A DNA stretch of 64,000 bases from Lateolabrax maculatus. Taxonomy: Eukaryota; Chordata; Actinopteri; Acropomatiformes; Lateolabracidae. The stretch lies in the NCBI GenBank assembly GCA_031216445.1, contig CM062211.1, positions 18,205,501 through 18,269,500 of the forward strand, read 5' to 3'. Each line of letters starts with the position of its first letter. The first letter of the stretch is position 1. The translations under genes and the position numbers were made by a program. The notes beneath the pieces were generated by a model that saw only the letters and a program-made list of their open reading frames with translations, searched no databases and was not told the DNA's origin. Of the stretch, positions 24,462 through 36,570 are shown one piece after another.

Positions 24462-25100
24462 CGCTTCTCTCCTTCCTTATTTCCTTCTGTATCTCCTTCT
24501 CTTGCTCTTTTCTTCCTCTGCTCCTCTTTCTTTGATCCCTAATTTCTTTCTTTCCTGCCCTCCATGCTCTTGTCTTTTGTTACCCCCTCCTTTTCTTTCT
24601 TTCGTTTTTCTTCATTTCTGTCTTCCGTATTTCACTTTTTTTCTTCCTTTCTTTTTTCTTTCCACCTTCAAATCTTCCTTGTTTTTTCTCCCTTCCTTTT
24701 CATTCGCTGAGTCCTCTTTACATAATTTCCATCCCCCTTTTCATTCCTTTCCTTATTCTTTTCCTCTTCCATCCCCCCTTCTCCCTTTGCTTCCCTCCTC
24801 ATTTTTCCTGCCCTTTTTTCTGACCTTCTTCCATCATGTCTAATTTCTTTTTTACTAATTTCTTCTCTCCTACCCTCCTCATTTGCCTCTTTATCTCCTC
24901 CCTCTGCACTTTTCTCTGCCCTTTCTCCTTCCATTCCCACTTTTCGTCTTTTATTCATTCCATAGTTCCTAAAATGTTTTAATGGCTCCTTCATCCTTTC
25001 TCCATTCCTTCCTTCTTTATATCGTTCTTTTTCTGTTTCCCTCCATCCTCACTTCTTTTCTCCTCCTTTTGCACTTTTTTCCTCCTTTCTTCTTTCCTAG
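24462..25100 (+). repeat. Long pyrimidine-rich tract
   Basis: About 640 bases dominated by ctt/ttc/tcc (for example ttcttcctttcttttttctttcc). Simple sequence, with reading frames on both strands caused by composition. Confidence 0.8.
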
Positions 25101-25703
25101 CCTGATTTCAGACCTCCACATGTCACAGTTACTCATTAATTCAAACAGATATGCTGCTGCGCTCATTGACGGCCGGAGGAACAATGGACCAATCAGAGCT
25201 CAGTGTGTGAGATGAACCATGGAGACGACATCTTCCTACGTAGCCAGCCAGCTACTTCCCTACATACATGAGGAATAGCAACAGAATAATGGTGACAAGC
25301 GTGGATGAGCTCAATGCAGCTGTACGTTGAGTGCGCTTAATCAGTCGGATTACCAGGATCCTTATTTCCTCCCTTCCACTCGTTCTGTTCCTTCCTCCAC
25401 TGTTACCTTCTTGTGTCCTTTTCCTCACTTCTATCTTCCTTTCCCTTTTTGTTACCACCCTCCTCTTTTCTTCTTTCCATAAGTTTTCTTACGTCCACAT
25501 CCAGCTCTTTTTCTTGGTTATAAACTCACCATTTTGCCTGAGAAAAAAAATGACAGATTCAATTTGGTTTTGGAGTAAACTAGCAGACTGACTCTCCATT
25601 CATATAACACCAAAGTACTCCTCTATCTCTCTCTTTCTCTCTCTATCATCTATTTAGCTCATTTCTCTCTCTGTCACTTTCTTTCTGAGTTCCATTAATC
25701 TCA

Positions 25704-25744
25704 GCACACACACACACACACACACATACACAAACACAAACACA
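25704..25744 (+). repeat. (CA)n microsatellite, imperfect
   Basis: CA run that decays into cataca and caaacaca steps. Confidence 0.85.
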
Positions 25745-25845
25745 GTATAAACTCTCAGTGTGTATCAACGGTGAGATTTCCCATGATGCCGTGGGAAAAA
25801 CTGTGTAGTCATTCATCACTGAGGGTGAAGTTTAGAGAGATGTTA

Positions 25846-25846
<1 letters not shown>

Positions 25847-25885
<39 letters not shown>
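25847..25885 (+). repeat. (AC)n microsatellite
   Basis: About 19 units, directly before a B-box-like remnant. Confidence 0.9.
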
Positions 25886-25886
<1 letters not shown>

Positions 25887-25930
25887 CTCTGGGGGTTGCT
25901 GGTTTGAATCCCGCCCATGATACTCTGCAC
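25886..25930 (+). mobile_element. SINE/tRNA-like B-box remnant
   Basis: ggttgctggtttgaatcccgccc directly follows a (CA)n run. It resembles a Pol III B box (GGTTTGAATCCC), but no A box is seen upstream because the microsatellite occupies that place. Confidence 0.35.
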
Positions 25931-26089
25931 AGTCTTCTTATTCTTCCCTGGAGTTCATCAATGAAAATTCTCTTCCAGCTGCTTCAGCGATATATTTTGG
26001 AAAAGTGTGCCACCTGACTGTTGTTGGCATTGTTTCCATGGCAACCGGCTACCATCACCAGCACTGATGAGAAAGTGTCAGGCGCTGAC

Positions 26090-26130
26090 AAAGTACTACT
26101 ACCAACTTTACTACTGCTACTACTACTGTT
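26090..26130 (+). repeat. (TAC)n-rich microsatellite
   Basis: Imperfect tac/tactac units (agtactactaccaac, actactgctactactactg). Confidence 0.7.
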
Positions 26131-26359
26131 GTTTTTGACACAGTTATCACTTCAAGCTTTACAATCACCAATGAGCCTTCGTGGGAAAGCTCACTTATGA
26201 ATAAGTCATCCCTTTGTGTAGTCAAAAATAACATCAAAGTGATTTTTAAATGTACTGTTTTATTATTAAAAGGAAGGAAAAGGTCTTTGGTGAATTATCA
26301 GAAATACTTATTTTTCCTCTCTGCCTCTGGTTGTGTAGTTTTCAACAGCTGTTGACAGC

Positions 26360-26531
26360 AGCTGGCAGGCTGAGCACCGGCAGGGGAATGTAAGTAGCTT
26401 ACAAGCAAAGATCAGACAGCAACTTTTAGCATTGGTGTTGAAGACTAAGCACCACACCATCATCTAAACCTGCCAGTTTGTAAATTTGATAAAAAGGGGG
26501 CATTAGCAGGAGAGCTAATCTGGGTTGCTGT
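26360..26531 (+). repeat. Dispersed repeat R1, copy 2
   Basis: Counterpart of 13791-14035 in inverse orientation. The perfectly shared core begins ggcaggctgagcaccggcag. It is shorter than copy 1 because of internal deletions. Confidence 0.75.
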
Positions 26532-26867
26532 CCATAGTTTTAGGCTCTCGTACCCTAACCCTCTTCCTCGGTGGATGGAATTTGCTCAGTTGTCATGGAG
26601 ATAATTCTGTAGTCATCAATGTTTTGTGTGAAACTTTGGTCGCAGATTTGTGAGCATTTGGCAAAACATGTCTTGGAGGCCTTTGTCATTACTTGTCACT
26701 AAATTCAGTACAAAGTATTGGATTGAAACAGACTGGATCACACACAAGGTTAACCATTTTAATATTGTCTAATCAGAAAAAAACACAGGAAACCACAGCA
26801 GTGCAAACCAGAAGTAGGATTAGACTCTGCTCTGCAGCTTCCTGTTTCTGTCACATTTTGGTCCCAA

Positions 26868-26935
26868 GTCATCATCATAATCACCACCTCCTTATCACCA
26901 TTATCATTATGATCATAATCATCATGAACACCATT
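26868..26935 (+). repeat. (ATC)n-rich imperfect repeat
   Basis: catcatcataatcacc ... tatcattatgatcataatca; a related stretch occurs at 27187-27280. Confidence 0.65.
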
Positions 26936-27186
26936 TTCATTTACTTCAACATCTTTAAATCCCCAATTTTAATTTTAAATAACATAATTGTATGATTTAC
27001 AGTGTTAATTGTACAGATTTGTTGTGTGCTTTATGTATGTAAACCAAACTTCCCTGACAGGACATTACAGGTTCAAAATGCATTGAATGATTAGCATAAT
27101 AATTATAATACTAATTAGCTTTTTCACATTATCAACAATTACTGTTACTGACTTGACTTCGTTAGATCAAGCATCGTCCTCAGTCC

Positions 27187-27280
27187 TGATCATAATCATA
27201 ATAATTTTAATTATCATAATTTTAATCATCATTCACAGCAGTCATCATCACCGCCACTGCTGCTTCATCATCTTCATCAC
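27187..27280 (+). repeat. (ATC/AATA)-rich imperfect repeat
   Basis: gatcataatcataataattt ... catcatcaccgcc ... ttcatcatcttcatcac. Confidence 0.65.
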
Positions 27281-27647
27281 AAACACAAACACACACACGC
27301 ACACGCACACACTGGACACAGTGTATAGAAGCAGGCAGGCCCATTAATTCATATATGGCTCAATTATTAACATCAAAGCTGGATCTAACAGAAAAGGAAT
27401 AGCTTCAAAAATCTCTTAAACTGGACAGAGGTTCAACGCACAAGACTTTTCAAAAGTTCATTACGATTTATTCGATTCATTTCAAGTCCTTTTCCAAAAT
27501 TCTTAAAAGTCTCCAAATATTTATCTGGACTTTGTAGTTGCCCCCCCAAAAAATTCATACAGGTGTATTTTTCTGGCACTTTTTGTGACCATTTAGCATA
27601 ATTTACATTTGAAAGTCTGAGGAGAAAGCAGACATCTACATCCTGGG

Positions 27648-28215
27648 AAATCTGTCATGCTTTAAGACTCTTCTGGCGTACAGTCTGTTGCACTGCAGAA
27701 CTCATTATACTTTACAATCCATGTTGTTAGAAAATCTGTTGACTCGTAGAATTCATCACACTTTCTGCCACACCGTCACAGGATCAGGTGCGTTGTATCC
27801 CCCAGTCGCTTTAAAGACTCCATCATGCGGTCAAATGTCAAATTGTGGAGTTTACAGTCAGAATGGCTGTTTGTCTGTTGCACCTTAGAATGTGTTGCAC
27901 TTCAGAGGTCAAACTGTACTATACTGTACAATACTGTTCCTATACTTCTTTTCATAGAATTGTCACTCAGCAAACAACGTTGTCCATTGAAGAATCCATC
28001 CAAATGTTAAATTGAAAGCCTTTTAAGATCTGTCAGGCTATAAATTTCATTAATCCACTACTCTGAGAAATTTACAGCCATGCTGACTTGTAAGATTTTA
28101 CGTCGCACTGTAAATTCCATCACACCACAGAATCCATCATGCTGCAGAATCTGTCATGCTGTAAATTCTTTCACTATATCCAATCTGTCACACAAGCTGT
28201 AAAAGTCCACTGAAG
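27648..28215 (+). repeat. Degenerate minisatellite, unit about 20 bp
   Basis: Repeated variants of cagaatccatcatgctgcag / aatctgtcatgctgtaaatt run through the region (for example gtctgttgcactgcagaact, gtagaattcatcacac, accacagaatccatcatgct). Strong in the last 100 bases, increasingly worn before that. Confidence 0.55.
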
Positions 28216-30614
28216 ATGAACTTGAATGTCCCCGTATAAACAGTCTCATTTGAAAAGCCACATCATCTGCATACAATGACACTTTCCATCTCAATTGTCT
28301 TGCTGGCCATTTCCTTGCCCCACTTTTACTATACTCTGTAATTTATTTGTAAATCTGGGGACAGGGAAAAACCGTTGATTGAAAGCTAACCATTCATTGG
28401 CTAAAAAAAAAAAAAAAAAGATATCCAGCAGCTGAGGCCAATGTTCTTCGTCCAACAACTTTCTGGTTTTGTGCTTTGTGAGACCACAGAGATCTGTTGA
28501 TTTTTTTACTTGATCACATATTTAATCTCCAAGATTACAGTCAATCAGAAAGGTTGTCATAGTAACTCATTTTTGTCCATGTCATTTTTACAGTCTCCTG
28601 AGTCTTATCAGGATTTACAAGGTCACTAAATAAGAAGCAAGTTCATTGGTTGACAGATTTCAGATAGGTGGAGTTTGGGTAAACTTTTTTGAAGATGAGT
28701 TTTGTCAAAATTGTGCGTATTTTTGTTTACTGATGAAGATGTGTACATTAGCCACATGACATGAAACAATATCATTGGTGACCCAAAATTATGGTGTTTG
28801 ATGCTATGATTTTTGAAAGCTAAGTTTGACGTTTGAAAGCGAGGAAGAACAAAGCTTGATGCCCTGGATCATTGAACCTACACGTTTTGTTTGTCTCAAT
28901 AGTAAAATCAACAACAGATAACAAAGAATAAAAATACCACTAAGAAGAAACTGAGAAAGAAATTTGAAAGAAAGAACTCTTGGTGTCTTTGTCCTTTTTG
29001 CCTTTCTTTGTGTTGTAAAATCACCACCATCAACATTTGTCTTGTCTTTTTTTTTATTTCATTTGGTCTTTGGCTTTTTTGTGGGTGCAACCAATTAGTT
29101 TTACAAAATGTGTTTGTGTTTTAATTATTGTTTCATAACTCTGTTATGTGTTTCTTCTGATTGTGATGCACTTTGTACATTTGCTATCAAAAGTGAATTG
29201 TTAATATTATTATTTATTTGGTTTTTCCACTTCACATCAGTTAAAAACATACAAACTTTACTTGTCATATGGGAGACTGGTAAATGGAAAGTGGAACATT
29301 TACATTTAATTCATGGGTTGGTTTTTGTAAGGGGTTGTCAGAAGTTTGTCAATTTAACTTGCAAATGTCTAAATTATCTCAGATTCAGTTTCCATTTCAC
29401 CTTTGCTACATCCCATCATGTCTTTTATTTGAGAACACATTTTTGCTTCATCAATTTGTTTTCAAATTAAAATTTAAACTCTAAAAACTTTTTCCATTCT
29501 ACCAGTTCAAAACACAAAACAGAGGTCTACATCACTGCTCTTCAGTCTTCAACATGTGGCGTTCTCTGTGGTTTAGAACAAAATGTTTATGAAGTAATTA
29601 TGAGCTTTTATACTCAAAGTACATTTCTGAAGCCACCAAAACCTGCTAATATATTCCAAACTGCTGTAGTTTTTTATCCTAAAAAAACAAAGCTGCTTTT
29701 TAAATTCAAGCTGAAGCAATTGGATGTTGTGGAGAGTTAATGAGTACGAATGAGTCCTCTGAGTGCTGTGATCAGAGGACACCGAGTCCATGTAGTGTTA
29801 ATTGCAGCTCTGTTCAATGATCGACAAGCAGCTGCCTGCTGGGAAATCTGCCTTTTACCGTCAGCTGGTTTAATGTGGCGAACATAGGAAGGTCCGATTT
29901 AAACTGTTCTGGGTCTCTGGTTACTAAGTAATTTGGAATGGATGGCAATTTGCACTGAAAACATAACCTTCATCTACAGTCAGCCTTTGAAATTGCAGAA
30001 AATAACAGAAATGATTATATGTCTTCATCATGTTAGAAATTGTGCTTGCTTCTTGATGAGCAACACATTTTGGTCTGGGTGTTTCTTACCTCATTTGTTA
30101 AGTGTTGTTCAAATTAGACAGTCAAAGGTTCCGGTCAGGTCAGGTTCTGATTTTCAGACCTATGAAGACCTTCGGCTCGGACACTGATGGTGATCTGACA
30201 GTGTGTAACGTCCGTTTCACCTGACCAAACATCAAACTTAACTCAAGGTCGCATCTCAACACGTCGGACATCTAACTTTCAGTATATCTTTCATGTCAGA
30301 AGGTTCCACAAGTTCTAATCAAGTATTGATGATGTTTTAAGTTGGTAATTTTGTAGTTTACCATTTACCAGTTTAATTTATCGTTACTTTTTCACTGCAG
30401 AGAAACCAGTTTAACCACAGCCACACAAATAATCCATCAGAAATAAAAAAGTTAGAAAATTAAAAGCAAAACTGTTTGAGAAATCAGCTGAATAACCAGT
30501 CAAGTCTGTCGTTCTCTTCATTCACTCTTTTCTGTCTGACTAAAGCTCGCCGTGCGTTAGCATTAGCTTAGCAGTCAGTTTGCAGTCGCTTCACGCCGGC
30601 TGGCTGGCGTGGCG
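28216..30614. other. trhde 3' flank, probably including its 3' UTR
   Basis: AT-rich sequence after the stop codon (minus strand). It should begin with the 3' UTR; the end of the transcript cannot be fixed. Plus-strand frames (29108-29470) look random. Confidence 0.55.
30372..30377 (-). terminator. Possible poly(A) signal ATTAAA for trhde
   Basis: The minus strand reads ATTAAA about 240 nt past the stop codon. Canonical AATAAA hexamers on the same strand are farther away, at about 29424-29429 and 29213-29218. The true 3' end cannot be chosen from sequence alone. Confidence 0.25.
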
Positions 30615-30767
30615 TTAACCGAGGGAGGGGTTCGGGGGTTTGCGCAGCCACTGGTAGAACTGCCGCCGGTGGAGGCGGTGCCAGCGCACGTTGCCCTCAA
30701 CGATCTCCAGTGCTCGCGGCAACGCAGGCCCCGCCCCCACGCCGCTGGACTGGATGAACTCCTTTAA
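30615..30767 (-). CDS. trhde: trhde terminal coding exon n, with stop
   Basis: 153 nt including TAA at 30615-30617. Acceptor gtcctcag/TTA after a good pyrimidine tract (tttcctgtcctttccg). Encodes 50 residues: LKEFIQSSGVGAGPALPRAL, EIVEGNVRWHRLHRRQFYQW and LRKPPNPSLG. The EGNVRW motif fits the family (VEANVRW in mammals, from memory), but the surrounding residues and the Pro-rich tail look diverged. It is clearly richer in G+C than the other exons. Confidence 0.9.
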   Translation of the reverse strand, partial: LKEFIQSSGVGAGPALPRALEIVEGNVRWHRLHRRQFYQWLRKPPNPSLG

Positions 30768-33700
30768 CTGAGGACGGAAAGGACAGGAAAAAGAGGAAAA
30801 GAGGGAATCAACGGAGGAAAGAAGGAGTACAGCAGACGGAAGGAAAGGAAAAAATTGAAAAGTAATAGAATATTAGAATATATTATTCCAGCCCAAAGTG
30901 TTGGAAATACCAAATCCTCAGGCAGCCTGCGGGTTAAAAACTACAGGTTACCTGATGTTGTAGTTGAAGAAGACTTTCTTTTTTAATGGCAGTCAAACAG
31001 AAGTTATTAAAGCTAAACTGTCTTTAAAAAGGTGGATAATTAGAGGTAAAAATTCCAGCATGAAAGTCGAGGTATGAAAGTGGTACTGTTTTAAGGCACA
31101 GTAATTACGCGGAAAGTTTTCCGAGCGAGAGGTCAGGTATTCAAGAGAAACTTTGCTGAAGGAAGAGAATTACTGTGATTTTAAAAAGTTAAGGACTTGA
31201 GTGGAAACTTAATGTTGTTCAGAGTTTGACAGATTCACTGGAGCGCAGCAGAAAATCCATCCCTTCAACTCACTTTAATACAGCTCATATCGTTAACTCT
31301 GCACTCCTCTGCTCTCCTTTACTTTCTGCTTCCACCATCTTTTCCCTCTTTCTCTTCCTGCCCTGTTCTCCTCTATTTTATAATTTCAGTTCCTATTTTT
31401 TAACTCTCCTCCTTCCCTCTGTGACTCAGCCCAACACACATTTTTAAATTGCGCTTAGTGGGTGGAAGCAGACTGATCTTTACTTCTCTCTATAAACATT
31501 GTCTGGAAAAGAAAAGAAAAGACACGTCATTCTTTTCATTTGAGGCAGGTTTTGTATTCAGGGGTCCCATTTTAATTCCTGGTGATTCTGTTCAGAGGCT
31601 TTATGGACACTAAAGACCACGCTGGTGCTGATTTTCTGTTAACATACAAACATGACTGGTAAATCGCAAACAAAACGGCTTCATTCCAAAAGTATTCATC
31701 ACCGTTTTTTATTCACAACCCTTTATGTTTGTGGAAAATCTGAACATTAGAAAAGTTGGATTCAAAACAATCTGGACTTCTCACTTGTTCCCTCTGCTTT
31801 CAATATTTTGCACATTCGGTCCTCTTCATTATGAACACCGTATAGCTCCTTTCATTTAAAAATACACACACTGTTCATATTTTTTATGTAATTTTTTCTA
31901 TTTCATATTTAGGATTGATGAATTCAGCAGTACTGTTTTTTTCTTTTGTTTGTATGTGAAAACCTACTTGGATTTTAGAGGAAGCAAAGTACTGCTGTGG
32001 ACGGAGTCAGAAGCAAAACGTATTTTAGCCACCAAAAGAAAATCAGTTTAAGTTCAGCTTTATTTAGAATATTTTTACCACTTTACCTTGCCGCCAGACA
32101 GTCATTTCTGATGGGGAACTGAAGCCACCAGACTCTTTTGAGAAAAACAGTAATTTAACCTCGCAGAACACTGGAGTTGCTAGTCTCCTGCTGCCTCGTT
32201 ACACTTACACATAACAAACGTAACACGTTAGTTCAGATCTGAAAAAACACCAAAGTCACACAATAACACAAACAAACTCACCGATCGTGGCAACGATAGT
32301 AACTCCTGTGTTCTGCGAGGTAAAGTTACTGTTTTTGTCAAAAGGAGTCTGGGCCCTCAAGAACAACACTCGTAAGAGCCTTCCAGTCTGACCACTATCA
32401 GCAGGGCAACGGTGTTTGCCATCAGTTTTATGATCTGAGATCTCTAAGACAGTATAGGTGTCACATACATGTAATTCCCTTGTCTCACTTATCACTGTAT
32501 CTGTGAAGCTTGTTAAGGTGAGGACCTCATTAATGTGTATGTGTTTGTGTATTCACCTCATTGAGTTCTCTGTCAGTGTTCAGGAACTCTGTGACTCCAC
32601 CGATGAGCTTTGAATTCATGAACAACGCTTCACCGTAACTAAGCAGAGAGACGTGAGAGAGACAGTTAGTACTTCAGGCCTACAATTACAAGTATTTTGT
32701 TTCTTTACAGTTCAACATGTAAAAGTCCTCCACATGGACGGACTGATGGACCCTCACCGTGCGTTCAGGACGTCCCACTTTTCTCTGAAATATTTCCAGG
32801 CGAGGTTTCGACCCTGCGGGTTTCTGCCCACGTGGATGATGACGTCGATCACGTCCTGCTCCGGGACCAGGTCGGAGGTCAAAGACAGATTCAGCAACCT
32901 GGGAGACACAGACACAAGCTCAGTAACCACGGTGACAGTAAGTACGGAGGTCAAAGGTGGTCGTTGTGATGTTGGAGAAAAAAAAATTGCATAATAAAAG
33001 TGTTTCTTTTATCTTATTCATGTTAATAGTTTCACAGCACACTTAAACATTGGCTGATGCATTAATACGCTTTATTAACATGATAAAATATTACCCTGTG
33101 GATCTAATTTTAGTGTGAATTTAAATACAGAGTTTGCACGCTAAAATGGGTCTTACTCTTACACAGTGTGGATCATTTTATTTCCTTCAGAAGGCCACAG
33201 TGTGAAGCTGCCAAACACACAAACAGGTTGTATGTGTGTTTATGTAAAACAGGCAGAAAAGGTCAAGATGTCTGATAGAAATTGACATTTTGTAGTTTTT
33301 GTTTTGTGGTTAGGAGCCCCGCTGAAATTGAGACACAACACTTGCATGAGCTCCAGTCATCTGATTACTCTCTGCTTGTCGGAGATTGAGGGGATTCAGG
33401 GACTTACAGAAAACTGGTGATCACACAAACAGTTTGTTTGCAGAATCCTGATAATTTGGACGTTTAAACAGATTGATCAAAGTTTCTAAAGTGTTTTTTA
33501 AGATTTGAGACTGAGCAACGCAAAGAGACAGAACAAAGAGGGTTCGGCGAATGATGTTCAGAGTTTACTTTCATCTTCCTTTCTGTTTCCATTTCTCTTT
33601 ATTATTTTATTCCTCCAATCTGTGTGTGTGTGTGTCTGTGTGTTTGTGTTTTAGCTGGTTGTTTGTAGCTGCCATCTTTTCATTAAACTCCCAAATCAAT

Positions 33701-36226
33701 TTTCTCTCTTTTCCCACAATCCCTCAGCACCGAAACCATTTCCTGTGTGACCAATCTTTGGGTTTCTGTGCTGTGGTTTTTGATTTTTTGTGTGCGAGTG
33801 TGCCTTAGAGAATGAGTGTGTGTGTGTGTGTGTGTGTGTGATAGCTGCTATCTGAACATGCAGTACTACTTCTCTGATTGCAGAACAGTTTACTGTGGCT
33901 GGAAAATCAATACCTGACACACACACACACACACACACACCGATCTGTCCTGCTGTACAGTTTTGAGTGTGTGTGAGATCCATCCTCGCTATTTTTCTCA
34001 ACGAGAGATAGCGGTAGTTAGCTCCTGATAAAAAATGCTGTTAACACACACACACACCTACACACACCCACACCCACACACACACACACACTTACACAGA
34101 AGGCCAGATTTATGTACATGTATGGCCTCGGGCTAATTTTCACTGCATCTTTCATTAAATTTACAGTCTGTGTTGCGGCACCAAATTCATCCTTAGAGAC
34201 TTGAAACTTGCTGCTGTAAAAAATCCACCACAGTGGGTTTTTATTCACCTTTTAGTCAAAGTGTTGTTAATCAAACCTTGTCTCCTCCTTGCATTTAAGC
34301 ATTTAAAGGTGGGAAAGGCAATTTATCTAGGAAGCATTTTATGTTATATTTGTTGAAAGTCTCTTTACATCCTGACAGCAATCAATAAATTAAATAATTG
34401 AACACAAAAAGAAAAGAATCCGTTATCTGTGGCTGACCAACCCACAGAGAAATATGAACAAACTCAGCTCCTCTCAGCTCTATGCAGTGTTTTTAGTGTC
34501 TGTAAGATACGATTAAGAAGATTATCAGATGTGAAGTAAGGTCAGTAGGACACTCTTCCACATCGTTTATTCATCTTTTTGTTTCTTTGCGAGGTTAAAC
34601 CATCTAGCATCCTTCTCTAAGACCTGACACACATCATCATCGTCATTTGTACCTGTTGAGGAGGAAGATGTTGTCTGAGCAGGTCAGCGCCTCTAGCAGG
34701 ATTTTCTTCTCTGAAACGGCGTTGGTCGAGTGAAACTTCATCCAGATGAACTCCCACACGTCCTCGTCCATCAGACTGACCCCAGTGCAGTAAACTATGT
34801 CTCTGATGTTGGGAGGAATCCTACAAAGACACAACATCCAGCCATTACTCTGACCCAACACAGGAAAAGTAAAGCATGCATCACATTTTAGGGGGTAAGT
34901 GTTTGATTTGACTTCTGTGCAGTAAAAGCATCAGAGACAGGATGTGAAACAGGAAAGGTAATAAAAACCCTGATAAGACACGTCCACAGGATTAACCAGG
35001 ACTCTCTGTGGATGCTAAATGAGAAATTCTGATGCCATCAGGGAGCTCCATTAAAGCATCCCTTCAGTTCTTCTATGGACTCTGGTCATAAAATGGAGAC
35101 ACAAAGACACACTTAGAGACACTTTCCCACCAACTGGGACTCCAAGTCTTAATAACCCTAATTGGGATGTGCACTTCTGAATATTATGTGTTGGAATACT
35201 GTTGGAGTTTAAATGAAGTTTATTACAGCAGTACTAACTACTGATTATATAACTTCTGTCTCAGCTGTCCTGGATATTCGGCATGTTTGAAGTCAAACTG
35301 TAAGCATGCATCATAATCTGGTCAAATGTATTTACAAGATTGTCTGATCATAGATATATGCATTAATTGTGGGTGAAAGAGTCAACAATTTGAAGCTAAT
35401 ATGGCTGAAAAACTCTCCTGGCTGGCAGTTACATCTAAATCAAATCCAATATCGTTAATACTGTTGAGACAGCGTAACACAACCAAACTAATTTAGGCAT
35501 TAATCTAGAGTGACAACAAGGCTCTCATTGGAAGTAAAGTCTTAAAAACAGGAAGTTTTCCTATTTTTCCATTTCTGTCCACATTATGAGAATGCAGCAC
35601 TGGACCTGTGGGTTACATGATGAGGAATGCCCATGTGAGCGCTAAATACTTTATTTTAACAGTTACATTTTGTCTATTTCATTACTATGGTTTTTCACAA
35701 CTTGTGTTTAAGTTTTCGTGTTTTTCAGTGAACACAATTTTACTATTACTGATAGAAATGATGGACAAGACTAGAAACATAAAACCCAAATTCTAATAAT
35801 GCGTAGTTAAAGAACTGATATTAATCCTTGTTAAGATGTAGTTTTAAAAAAATAATAAAGGTGGAGTCAGTCAGGCAAAACGTGGATTGAATTCTGCTTC
35901 CACAAACTGTCTCTCAGTTTTCTCTGGTCGTCTCCTCTCTGTTGGAGGAGGAAGGCAGCGCTTGAGGAGGAGGGCGAGCGATAAGAAGTAGATCCACAGC
36001 ACATCAAGGTGGAGCCTCAGTGGGGCTGAACAACAGGAGTTCACACTCATAGAACCGGAGTTCCTATAGGTACCTCCTGCTTCTGTTGAGTGTTTTTACA
36101 CAACAAAAGAATGGCACTGACACACACACACACACGCACACACACACACACACACACTGTGCCCCAGCTGGTTACTGGCCTGAATCATCAGTAAAGCAAA
36201 AAGGTGACCATTTCCTTCACACTATA

Positions 36227-36264
<38 letters not shown>

Positions 36265-36536
36265 ACTTGACCTAAATTGTCAGTAAACCAAAACTAAAAA
36301 CTTTCCTCCAAATACAGTGAGCTCAGCTGGCAGCAGAAAATTATATAGTGGACGCTGTGCGTGTGTGTGTGTGTGTGTGTGTGTTTTCTGTGTGAGTGCA
36401 GAGTGAGTGATGCGGGGACAATTACATCACTCTACGACCTGGGAAATCATTTTAGAGATGCTCCACTTAAGAGCAAGCTTCAACACACACTCACACACAC
36501 ACACACACACACTCACACACACACACACACACACAC

Positions 36537-36570
<34 letters not shown>

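Larger units (their letters stand above)
32899..34652 (-). other. trhde intron k-l
   Basis: 1.75 kb, GT-AG; holds several CA/TG runs (33621, 33816-33940, 34044-34091). Confidence 0.85.

Noticed and set aside
24502..24994. Overlapping frames on both strands of 108-113 codons
   Set aside because: Artefacts of the pyrimidine-rich tract; no domain or splice context.
29108..29470. 120-codon plus-strand frame
   Set aside because: Lies antisense in the likely 3' UTR/flank of trhde, AT-rich, no recognisable domain.
32653..32994. Plus-strand frames of 113 and 90 codons
   Set aside because: Antisense shadows of trhde exon l, whose minus-strand frame matches the M1 family.
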